Source: Voacanga thouarsii
Lineage: Eukaryota; Streptophyta; Magnoliopsida; Gentianales; Apocynaceae
NCBI GenBank assembly: GCA_026120185.1
Contig: JANUWF010000008.1
Location: 4,154,001-4,218,000, forward strand
Reading direction: 5' to 3'
Length of the DNA stretch: 64,000 bases
The translations under genes and the position numbers were made by a program. Below the pieces are notes generated by a model that worked only from the letters and a program-made list of their open reading frames with translations, did not search any database and had not been told where the DNA came from. This document shows positions 48,685 to 58,620 of this stretch, piece by piece (the stretch's first letter is position 1; every line of letters starts with the position of its first letter).

Positions 48685-50482
48685 TGTTGGGATGTATGCC
48701 CTCTTAGACTAGGTTTCTGATGTAAAAATCGAATGTTTTAATAAAAGAATTTATTTTCAAAATTTTTTGTGAATTTACAATTTTATTTTTGCACAATTAC
48801 GTTTGGAAAAGACCCATTGTTTTTAAGTAAGTGGTCCATGTGAATGGAGGTCTTTCATAGTAACGTATGGATCACGGGTTACTTAACATATAAACATTCG
48901 TTCTTAACCGATTGATGAGAATGAGAATCTCATCATGTCTAGGTTATTATGTTGTGAATTCTACATGGGAAGTGGCTTACCTTTAGCCAGTGAGTAGTCC
49001 ACTTACTTCATGACATAAGTGTATTTCGAATATGTAGAACATGACCTGTAATAGTGGTTTCTAAAAGTACTATATGGTAGAAACCTAGACTATTACCGCT
49101 ACAGCGTGGACTAGTACTCTACGACTTGAGTATGAGTTGGTAGTCTGACAAAACTGGAAGCATATACCTTGATATGCTATAGTTGAGGTTCTATCGTAAA
49201 GCCAATATATTTGCATGTTGGGTATGTGTGACTAGTTAGTTAAGATAGACTTGTACAAGATAGTTTCTATACTATATCGCCCCTTGTGGTTGTCTGAATG
49301 ATCTAAATAACTAGGGCCCTGAGAAACATGACTTGGATGTTTGCTTTAGGGTAGCTTCCTTGGAAAGTGGAAATAATTCAGAAAGTCGTGGATCATTGGA
49401 CTAGAGGCCTAAGGATGGTAGATGTCATTTAGAGAGGTGTTAGTACACTTCTTCCTCTCTAAATGTACGACGATGTATAGAGGGGTATTTTAGTCATTAC
49501 ACCTGTAGGCGGAAACTTTGCTAATGCAACACTGTTCTTGGAGTCAATATTTTCTTATGGTGATATTAGAAAATATTTAAAATGTAAAATACAGCTATTT
49601 ATATAGCAAGAGTATTTTGGTCATTTTAGTAGCCAAGGCGGTGTGTCTTTTAGTCCCCAGTATAGACCGTGAGTCCTAATTAAATACGGGCTAAGGAATT
49701 GACTTTAAATTAAATGAAACTTATTTTATTTAAGTAGCCTGATTTAATTATTGGGCTAGAATAAAATAAAGGTCCATGGAGAGAGAATTAATAAAATTAG
49801 TTTAGTGGGTTAATTAATTATTCAGGGCTTTGGCCCAATTTGAATAATTAAAGATTAACCTGGGACTAAACTAATATAGGCTTATTAATTGGACTAGTTT
49901 ATTTGGGTTGAAAAATTAATTATGAATTGGGCCATTAGGTTGGTTTTAATTAGAATAATTAATTAAGCTCAAAAGTTTAAACTAAGAGTCCAATGGCCCA
50001 GTCCAGTTTAATCTAGAGTTTTATTTAGGTTAAATAGGAGGATTGGAAACAACGTTGTTGGAAGAACATACACTTTCTAAGACGGCTTCTTCTCTATGAA
50101 AAGCTAGACGTCTCTCTCTCTCTCAAAAAAAAAGGTTTCTTAGTCTGTAGTTGTTCACCAAACGGATTTAGGTAGGCTATATACTGGAAGATCGAGAGAT
50201 TGTCATTCACCTACATGCAAAGACGGAGTAGGAGGTTTGTAGGAATTGCACCAGAGGCTTCCACCAGCGTACCTACTCCAGCGGCACACATTCCGGTCCA
50301 GTCAATTATTAGAACGAGGAAAAGAGGTAAAATTTTTTAAAACCTCGAAACCTGTACAGAGCCTAACCAGTGCCGGCTAGGACTGCCGGCTCTGCCCTGG
50401 AGTTCCCTTATTTTTTTGTTTTTCCAGTTTTTGATCTTCACTTCCGCTGCATGCCCTGTGTTTTCAGTTTTCTATGCCTTCA
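48685..50482 (+). repeat. 3' LTR of copia 1 (1798 bp)
   Basis: Begins tgttgggatgtatgccc and ends ctatgccttca, followed by the target duplication GCTTC. Homologous to 32833-34644 with about 5-6% differences in the first 215 or so bases. Confidence 0.92.
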
Positions 50483-51576
50483 GCTTCATGTACTTATGTA
50501 GTGGGAGAAAGCTTACATCCATAAGAGGAGAAAAAGAGGAGTTGGCTAGAGGTGGTGCAAAAGCAAATGAAAATGGGTAAAACGAGTAAGAATGAAGCAT
50601 CTAGTTCGACTTCACAAAATAACATCAAATCTAGTGGAGGAGATAGAATGGATGGAAGACATAGGGATAAACTTGAGAAACCATGTGCATTGATTAGAGT
50701 AGCAATGGAAGCGAAAAATGCTCTTGAGGATGTGGAAGAAGGAGAAAATTCACAAGAAAGAATTTTTTTTTAAGGTGTCTAATCAAGAAAAATCATGTAG
50801 TATCCTCATTGATGGAGGGAGTAGTAAAAAAGTGATTAGTGCTACATTGGTGGAGGAGTTAGGAATAGAAACTTTGAAACACCCTAGACTCTACAAGTTA
50901 CAGTAGTTGAACAATTGTGGGGAGGTGAAGGTGAACAAACAAGCCAAGATTGCCATTGATATGGGGAAGTATAAGGATGAAGTGGTTTATGATGTATTTC
51001 CTATGCATGTAGGGCATATTTTGTTGGGAAGACCTTAGATGTTTGATAGAGATGTGATCCATAAGGAAAAGAGGAACACTTATTCTTTGAGGAAAGGTGG
51101 AAGGAAAATCACTCTACTTCCCTTATCCCCTATTGAGGTTTTGAGAGATCAAAATATTTTGAGGGAGGAAGATAAAAAGAGAAGAGAACAAAAAGAGAAG
51201 GAAAAGCGAGAGAGGGAAAAACGAGAGCAAGAGAGGAGTGAAAATGAGGGGAGAACAAAAGAACAAAAATAGAGATTAGAGCTCCAAATGCAAGAAAAAA
51301 TAAGGGAGGCAAGAGAACACATGAGGGAACAAGGAGGTAAAATAAGAGTGCCAACTTGGATTTGGAGAGGTGAAAACAACAAGGAGGAAAATGAGCGAAG
51401 TAAGATGAGAGTGAAAATTTAGGTTGAGAAGAGAGGAAACAAGGCAGAGTTGTGAAACAAAAGCCTGAAATTTTACTTTTATAAAAATTCTCTTATTTGA
51501 ATTCTTATGCAGGGAAATCTGTACAAGCAACAAGGTGTATCGATTCGAGGACGAATCATCTCAAAGAAGGGGGAAA
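50483..51576 (+). pseudogene. gypsy A: protease region, resumed
   Basis: Sequence of gypsy A after the nested copia. The protease domain reads CSILIDGGSSKKVISATLVE and continues GIETLKHPRLYKLQ, then GEVKVNKQAKIAIDMGKYKD, then HVGHILLGRP. The active-site triplet is D-G-G (50811 on) instead of D-S/T-G. A long Lys/Glu/Arg-rich stretch follows (51.17-51.33 kb). The sequence then passes straight to a polypurine tract (aagaagggggaaa, ends 51576), with no RT, RNase H or integrase. Related protease text in gypsy B suggests a common ancestor. Confidence 0.8.
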
Positions 51577-52287
51577 TGTTAGGACTCTATCCATGTAACA
51601 AGGCACATCTAAAGAAGAGGGATGGAAAGTCAAGACTTTCTTCAAATCTCCATGGAAACATTCAACATTTAAGAAGTTTCGGAAGGATTTTCAAGCCATC
51701 CAAGTATACAAGCCAAAATTCAAAAAGATTATCAAGAGATGGGTAGTGAAGAGAACTGTAAATGGAACACAAAAGGAACAACAATCTAATTGGAGAATCA
51801 AGCCATCATTGAAACAAGGATTGAAGACCAAAGAACTAATAAAGAGAGTTCAAAACAATCAACATTTCATTTGGAAGATTAAGGGAACATATGGAAACAA
51901 GATGGAGACCAAATGAGCAGGACTTGGAGTGCCTAGAGTTGACCCGGTGCCAGCCCAGATCGGCCGACCAGGCGTTGGCTGTGATTTGCAACAATTCTTC
52001 AATTTTTTACGTAGGTACTGTTCCAACGGAATGGACCCGGTGCCAGCCTACAAGCCTAATCTGGCGCAGGCTGTGGACTGGTAAAGTCCCGACGTTTATT
52101 CCGCCTTTTTGCGTATGAGTACTGTTTCTCCAGAGTAGACCCGACGCCACCCCCGATAGGCCTACCCTATGCCAACCCTGTTCTGTAATTCGAACCCTTG
52201 ATATTTTTTAGCTATTTTGGAGTCATTTTATAATATTTTCAAGTAGTTAGGGCAAGATATATAGATATATATATATGTTGTTATAAC
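51577..52287 (+). repeat. 3' LTR of gypsy A, truncated
   Basis: Begins TGTTAGGACTC after a polypurine tract and follows the 5' LTR until about 52287 (gttgttataac). Similarity then ends, so roughly 430 bases of the LTR are missing. The neighbouring Tat-type element starts here. Confidence 0.8.
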
Positions 52288-53018
52288 TGTTGTCTTACGA
52301 AAAAGGGGATATGGTAGAACTGTCAATTGGCTACTCTTTCGATGAACATAGACAGTCCGATGGAAAGATGAAAGGATGAGTTGAGCCTTTTAAAAGACGT
52401 AAGTTTCTTGGACTTACTATAGAAAGGGTCTAAGAAAGTAGAAATATTGCATGCGAAAGTAAAGTAGGACTGAATACAATGTATTTCGATTAAGATGATG
52501 AATAAATACAAAAGTATTGGAATTTGAAATTAAAGCAACAGAAAATGGAGAGTTGGTAATTAAAAAAATAAGAAAAACTGTAAAGAAAATGTAACAAAAC
52601 TATAAACAAAGCTATAAGGATAGCTATAAAAAATGCAAAAAAAGGAATTAAAAACTGGAAGAAAATTTGATAATTTGGTTTGAGATGATTGTTGTTGGGT
52701 TCTTCACTCTAGAGCTCCTTACTCATTTTATGCTAGCTGTGGCATGGTTGCCAACTATCCAAACGTGGAGAGAATCTCGCTTCGTGGCCCGTCCTTGGCG
52801 GTTGAGAACGGTAGTGTTTTACTGATTATGCCGCGATGTGGGGGTGACGGCTCATCGGCCCCTGGTTCTGATGTTGACCGAGTACATCGGCTGAAAATTT
52901 TCTTGACATTATCATCGGTTTGATAGAATTCATATTGGCTTCGACTTAAAGTTACCGTTACAACGAATCGGCTAAAGATGACGTCAACACTTGTCTTCTT
53001 GAGTCCCGTTGCTTTGAT

Positions 53019-53195
53019 GGCACGAATAGCTGAAGCGATAGGAATCGTACCCCTTTAATTCGTAGCCGTTCTTTTTCTGACAAATTCGGAACGTCCCGAT
53101 TGTTGTAAAGGGGTACGATTCCTATCGCTTCAGCTATTCGTGCCGTAGCCGTTCTTTTTCTGACAAAGTCGGAACGTCCCGATTGTTGTAAAGGG
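53019..53195. repeat. composite inverted and direct repeat
   Basis: A 39-bp perfect inverted repeat (53019-53057 and 53106-53144) is interleaved with a 52-bp direct repeat (53061-53112 and 53144-53195, one mismatch). The order is arm, direct copy 1, inverted arm, direct copy 2, with copy 1 overlapping the second arm. It lies in the non-coding part of the PMD element. Confidence 0.92.
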
Positions 53196-53398
53196 TGCCG
53201 ACTCCTCGGCTTCAAAGTCCGTGAATAGCTAGTCTTTTGAATCTCTTCTTTAAATAGCCGTGGTCCCTATTGCTCCTCCTTCACCGATACAAAATTCTTC
53301 TTCTGTAACAACTCTATCATCATTAGACTTTTATCTTTCTTGTGAAATCCACCAATATTTTATGCACATTTTCTTTGATTGATGAACTATGAATCTCC

Positions 53399-56222
53399 AT
53401 GGGTGCTCCAATTGATCATTCCCCCTGGCCTTGATCCAAGCTGAGGCCAATCTGTATGCCTTAGGTCCTCGGCTATTGCCGATGGAAGTTACCACCGATC
53501 ACTTACAGTTTGCCCATTCGAAGGGTTTCGTCCTTCCGTTGAATCGGGACAATTTCTCTACGACCGGCCTGCCATTTTCTTTTCGCCACTGACCACGTCC
53601 CCTGAAAAATTACAGAGAATAGCATGATCGTTGCTAATCTACTTACGGCGCCCTTTGGGATTAATGGGGCATCCGAGATGCTATCATGATGTCCGATTTT
53701 GAAATGGCCTTTGACCACAATCTTTTCGCCGTTGTTTTGCCATTCTGGTCTTAGCGATCAATGGCTTCATTTTTCCCCATGGTATATTCTCACCGACCAT
53801 ATTGGACATCTGCACCATTTTGAGCTTCCGTTGCGACGGGGATGAAATCCCTACTCTTTATGATGACGAGAACTTGCCTGCCATTGAAGCCTATCTAGAC
53901 AAGTCTACTACCTCCTATGGAAACTTTATGGCCGCTCAAAAGGGCGTAGGCAACATTCTGTTAGAGTAAGAATAGTTTGCCTTTCTATGGCTGTGGCTCT
54001 ACAAATATATCCTTTGCTCTCACTCGGCAGGGATAAGCAATGAGTACTGATACTATGTATCGGCTTTGCTGAGGAAGAAAAAGCATTGTGACCTAGCCTC
54101 TCTGGTGTTAGCCTTGGTGTATCGGCTAATGAACCAGATAATCTTGGTCTTATCGGCTAGGGGTGACCCGACCAATCTTGGCAGCCCCCTATGGGTCATG
54201 CTGCTGTGACTTTACCAGTACATTCTCTAGTTCGACATCAACAATATCCACGGGGACTCTGCGGATTCTGCCTACCGAGCCACATGTTATCGACTATTGA
54301 AGACCCTTGTAAATAGGTCTTCCATCGGTACCATTATGGCTTACCTTTATCAGAACCATTTCCAAAACGTGCCCCACTTCTTTCCCTACTCCGCCTGAGT
54401 AATCGGCCCCCTTTGGTTGATAAAGCTTATTGATGCATCGGAAGTCTCCTAAGAAACTATCTGGGTTAGAATGCTGTGCTCTCGAGAACTTCTTCTAGGG
54501 GAAAAAATAGGCGCTCGAAGTGCCAAGTCTTCATGTGAATGGTACAACCCACATTGCTTTTTACGACAATTTGGGCTAATTCAGGATATTCTTGCTAATC
54601 TTGGTCATACCTTTTCTTACACTGTCATACTTGTCCTATCGACTGAAGATGTGCATACTTTTGCTGATAGGTCCCAACCATTCGTTCCTTTGAGCACCAC
54701 CATTTTCAGGTCGTTAGAGAGACCACACCCAACTTCAACCTGTGGTGGCGACTGCTAAGCAAGATGCTCTTCTTCGCCCCTGTGGAGACGTAGTTGCTCA
54801 AACTAGCTGGATCGGCATTGGTGGTGGAACAAACGTCTGTGCTAATGAGAAGTAAGCCTAGTAAGGCCTTTGTCAATCCGATCACTGCACATTTGTTCCC
54901 TACGCCGCTAGTGAAGAGAAGCCCTATTCTTTTGCCTGCCGATGAGGAGGAAGAAGAAGAAGAAACCGTCCTCCCCTTGCCGCAGTGGTCAAAGAGGCGG
55001 TAGGCCACTCGTACTTCGACATTTGCCAAGGTTTGGATTGGTGCTAAACACATTTTTTCAATGCTCTTCAATTTTTGACTCAAAGCTAACCTCATATTGC
55101 CTTCTTTTGCAGAAATAGAAGACCAGCCAACTAGTTATCTCTGACTCCTCCTCTGAGTCATCGACGGCCATACCCTCCTTGTCTCCTACAAATACGACAA
55201 CAGCAGAGGAAGGGACTTCGATTGGTTTGCCTTCTCTGGTTGTTGCCTCTACGTTCAAAGTGCCCATCTCAGAGAGAATGGAAGTCGATAAGCCTGTCAC
55301 ACCCCCTGCAGAAACAACCCCTGAGCCTCCAACAGAACCTACTCCTTCTTGGCCGGTAACAACTGAAACTGCTATGATGGAGCTTCTGCGAAATTTGATA
55401 GGAACCGACTTGCCGACCAACCAATCTTCCTAGGACGCCATCAGCCGAGCCCTCCTGCTACTTGGATAATCAGCCGATTCCAATATCCCTATGGAATTGA
55501 AATGCCTATCGGCTGACTATCTGGGGCATATGCGGTTCACCCAATGCTTCTTTTCCAACACCCAAAGCAGGTAGGACGAAGCTTCACATCGGCTCCAAGC
55601 TTTGGAGACGCTCCAAGAACAGGAAACGTTTCTGCAAATGCATCGCCAAGAGGCCTCTACTCGCCTAAGTGTCCTTCGAGTTAAAATTTCCGACAGTGTT
55701 GAAAGAATTGAAGGCCTTGAGAAGTAACTGTGAGCACTCCAGGTGGAATTAGATTCTAAAAGACGGGCCCTGGATGAGAAGCTTGAGGTCGAGAGCACCT
55801 GTCAGCAAGACGAACGACTCATGCTGGAGGCAGAGGAAGAGCTACTCCAAATAGAACTGCAGTATTAGGACAAAGTGCTCACCGGCATGCAGTCTTCGTG
55901 GAATAACTTCCAGTCTTATCTAGCCACTTTCTTCCATAGTCCCAATGAAGTTGGTCCTTTGGGTACTCAAACGGGGGATGTCGAGACTCGTCCGACTCTA
56001 ATGGAAGAATCGACTGTTGAACCAGAACTAGCCTCGGAAGAACCGACTGCCCAAGCGGAAGAAGCAGAGGAAACCCCAACAGCGGCCGCTCTGCCCGAGG
56101 AAGATCTGAATCGGCTCGCCATAGTTCCTTTTACCCAGCCGATCGAGACGCCTTACACTCCTTCTAAGGAGGATTGGTTTCTTTCTCTTTTTTTTTTTTT
56201 TTCAAATGTAGTAGCCATCTGA
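53399..56222 (+). pseudogene. plant mobile domain (PMD) protein remnant with coiled-coil tail
   Basis: The likely start is the ATG at 53399. Pieces in several frames give the PMD (aminotransferase-like, plant mobile domain) fold: EANLYALGPRLLPMEVTTDH, then GIRDAIMMSDFEMAFDHNLF, VVLPFWS, IFPHGIFSPTILDICTIL, SALLRKKKHCDLASLVLALV, NLGSPLWVM, and YNPHCFLRQFGLIQDILANL. A Pro/Thr-rich acidic linker follows (55.18-55.43 kb). A helical, probably coiled-coil stretch comes next (ALETLQEQETFLQMHRQEAS, about 55.59 kb), and an acidic C-terminal part at 55875-56222. At least ten stops or frameshifts break it. PMD proteins also occur as host genes, but the position antisense to a gypsy pol end favours a transposon ORF. 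Confidence 0.75.
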
Positions 56223-56305
56223 TATGCTCTTGTTTGTGATCAACCGTTTCGTATGAGTACCAACATACTTCTTTTTCCTTCTGTTGTTTTTCTTTTTTTT
56301 TTTTT

Positions 56306-56470
56306 TTACTCTTCTCCTACCAAGGTTCCCTCCCATAATGTAGGATAAAACTTTTTCAAGTACTTACCATTTATGGAATTATTTACTTCCTTTCCGTTAG
56401 GTGTCATCAGCCGATAGGCACTGAGAGGGCCTAAATTAGTCATATATTTTCTAGTTATTTGAGGCCATTT
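56306..56470 (-). pseudogene. C-terminal end of a gypsy pol polyprotein
   Basis: The minus-strand frame contains LGPLSAYRLMTPNGKEVNNS followed by INGKYLKKFYPTLWE and a stop. It resembles the end of Tat/Athila-type polyproteins, where a G-x-Y-x-L-x-x-x-x-G-x-x-x-x-x-x-x-N-x-x-x-L-K-x-Y/F-Y pattern closes the integrase C-terminal domain. Upstream pol sequence is lost at about 56.47 kb. Its orientation is opposite to the PMD ORF. Confidence 0.6.
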
Positions 56471-56475
56471 TGTGA

Positions 56476-57540
56476 TACATTTTGTGCAATAAATGATCAT
56501 ATTCCTTTGTATTTGAGATTTTATCCTTGGAAAGGTATTTTGTGCATTATTTTAAATTTTAGGGGTAAAATAAGGCAAAATCGTCGCTAAACAGACTAGA
56601 GGCGACACCGGCCATGATAAGATAGGCAGCGCCGGCCATGTGCTGCTGACATGCACTTCGAGATAATAAAAAATTAGAGAAACAGGAGCTGAATAGAACA
56701 CACTCGGCGTCGGTTGGGAGCCCAGAGGCGACGCCGGTTGCAATATGGAAGACTTGGCACAAAAATTAAGAAAAATCGACGAACGAACAGAGAGGCAGAA
56801 CACAATCGGCGCCGCTGGTTGTGCACTGGTACAGAGGCAGCGCCTCGATTTTCGTGTGCATTTTTTGGCAATTTCTAGAGTTTTAGTATTTTCCTACTTC
56901 TATTCGGCCGGAAACCCTAGAGAGACGAATTTAAGCACTTCTAAAGCCTAAAAATAGAGAAGAAACACAAGTTAAAGGTATGAATTCTCGGAGCAAAACA
57001 TAAGATCACTTAAAATCAAGGAGGAATTCATCAAATCAAGGAGGATTGTACAAGTGGGTCTACGAAGAAAGAAGAAGGAGGCTTGTCTATGAATACTTTC
57101 TTTTAACTTTGTTTTCTTTTCTTGAATAATGATATATTAATTGTTTTATTGTAATTTGACATTATTTTCGGTATTCATGATTTTTAGAGTTACTTTGATC
57201 TTTTGATCTTTCTAATGATGTCTCACTAAAAACATCAATGGGAGCTTGTAACTTTGTTAATTTGTCATCAGTGTAACTCATTTGATCTTGTGCCCAAAAA
57301 AATAATTGTCCATGATGATATCAACCTCGCACTCAAAGAAAAATAAAAATAAAATAAACAATAAAAATAAAAACAAACAAAAATAACAGAAAAATAAAGA
57401 AAAAAAAACAAAAGGGAAATAAAAAAAAAAAAGAAAACAATGGTGAATAAGGAATGAAACACTTTGTACAAGCAAAATGTCAAATAGGAAGGAATATACC
57501 TAGTTATCATAATGAAAGTTTCTCAAAACAACCTCAAATA
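56476..57540. other. unassigned, LTR-like stretch
   Basis: No gene is visible. It contains four GC-rich phrases (for example aggcgacaccggcc at about 56602, ggcagcgccggcc at about 56625, ggcgacgccgg at about 56726 and tcggcgccgctgg at about 56806) of the kind found in the LTRs of gypsy A, copia 1 and gypsy B. A long A-rich tract (57.34-57.44 kb) follows. It does not match the gypsy B LTR at 61247. It may be an orphan LTR or an insertion between the two gypsy elements. Confidence 0.35.
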
Positions 57541-58620
57541 ATGGTGATTTTAGCCCCTATCACTACCAAACCTTTCCAAATGGAGTACAACAAGCCAAGA
57601 GAAGGATGGAAGCCTAGGGAAGATTAGAAACCTAGGGAAGGTTGGAACGAGGATAAGGGAAAAGCCACAGAGAGGCCACAACAGAATAGAGACATCAAGT
57701 GCTTCAAGTGTCTTGGCTATGGGCATATTTCCTATGAGTGTCCAAGCAAAAGAGCTATGTACACTAATCCCTACGGAGAAGTCTCAACCGATAAAGAAGA
57801 AGAGGGAGAAAGATGCCAAAGAGACCAAGAAGAAAATATGGAAGAGGGAAGTGATGAAGGGGAAGTAGTTGGCTAAGAGTATTCCTTAGATAAAGTCACA
57901 AGAAGATCATTAAATTCTCAAGTAATTGAAGACCAAGACTATCAACAAAGAGAGAACATATTCTACACAAAGTGTCTAATTAATAAGACCCCTTGTAGTG
58001 TCATTGTGGATAGTGGGAGTTGCACTAATATGATTAGTGCAAGCTTAGTTGATGAGTTGGGCATGAAATGGATTAAACACCCCAAACCCTACAAGTTATA
58101 ATGGTTGAATAATAGTGGGGAGTTGAGAGTTAACAAACAAGTCTTGGTATTTTTTGAGATATGAAATTATAAAGATGATATGTTATGTGATGTGGTGCCT
58201 ATGCAAACGGGTCACTTGTTTCTAGGAAGGCATTGGCAATGTGATAGGAATGTGAAGCATGATGGGAGGAAGAACACTTATTCTATTGCCAAATAGGGTT
58301 CCAAATTCACTCTTACCCCCATGCTTCCAAATGAGGTGAACAAATACCAAAGAATTATGAGGGAAATAGAAAAGAAAAAGGGAGCACAAAATGCTAAACA
58401 AAAACAAGAGTTAGAAAGAAAAAACAAGAGAGGAAAGAGAAAGAATTGAGGGAGAGAATGGGAAAACAAGTGTTTTTGACAATCACAAATAGAAGTGAGC
58501 AAGAAAAAGAGAGGGGAGGTAAAAGAAGAGTGAATTACTTTGCAAAAGGGAGTGAGGCCATAGAAGCAATAGAAGCTAATGAACCGGTTATTCTTCTTAT
58601 TTGCAAATAATCTTATATTT
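57541..58620 (+). pseudogene. gypsy B gag end and protease
   Basis: A zinc knuckle CFKCLGYGHISYEC is intact at 57700-57741. The protease follows: CLINKTPCSVIVDSGSCTNM, with DSGS at 58009-58020, then MISASLVDELGMKW, GELRVNKQVLVF and MQTGHLFLGRHWQCDR. A Lys/Glu-rich linker lies at 58.34-58.55 kb. Stops occur after YKL and in NTYSIAK. The same domain in gypsy A has Gly in place of the active-site Ser. Confidence 0.88.

Larger units (their letters stand above)
32833..50482 (+). mobile_element. copia 1: full-length Ty1/copia element with TSD GCTTC
   Basis: TG...CA LTRs (32833-34644 and 48685-50482) are flanked by the duplication GCTTC (32828-32832 and 50483-50487). A PBS follows the 5' LTR and a purine tract precedes the 3' LTR. 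Between them are a leader, gag, protease, integrase, RT and RNase H in copia order, with copia 2 inserted into the RT domain. Coding frames have many stops and frameshifts. LTR divergence is about 5-6% over the first 215 or so bases by hand count. Confidence 0.92.
29895..52287 (+). mobile_element. gypsy A: gag-protease element without RT, split by a nested copia
   Basis: The 5' LTR is 29895-31036, the internal part 31037-32832 plus 50483-51576, and the 3' LTR 51577-52287 (truncated). The internal part carries a Gag-like acidic region, zinc-knuckle-like units and a retroviral-type protease domain resembling that of gypsy B. I see no reverse transcriptase, RNase H or integrase, so the element looks non-autonomous. 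LTRs differ at about 10% of positions over the first 200 or so bases (hand count), the oldest pair in the nest. It inserted into the integrase of the older copia. Confidence 0.8.
52288..56475 (-). mobile_element. truncated Tat-lineage gypsy element with antisense PMD ORF
   Basis: On the minus strand the last residues of a gypsy pol lie at 56306-about 56470. Downstream of them, in the opposite orientation, is a decayed ORF for a plant mobile domain protein (53399-56222, plus). Non-coding DNA that should include the 3' LTR (52288-53390) follows. An extra ORF after pol, antisense to it, is known in Tat-lineage plant gypsy elements. The rest of pol is absent. Both ends are truncated and no LTR pair can be found in the window. 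The lineage call is inference from this layout. Confidence 0.7.

Noticed and set aside
51130..51533. Minus-strand Ser/Phe/Leu-rich frames
   Set aside because: They are antisense to the Lys/Glu-rich linker of gypsy A, which explains their length and composition.
52958..53215. 85-codon minus-strand open frame
   Set aside because: It runs through the composite repeat and shows no family resemblance. The repeat itself creates it.
54706..55420. Long minus-strand frames (129 and 120 codons) opposite the PMD remnant
   Set aside because: The plus strand carries recognisable PMD and linker text, while the minus frames match nothing and overlap each other's neighbourhood as shadows.
57268..57510. Minus-strand Phe-rich frame
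   Set aside because: Simply the complement of an A-rich tract.
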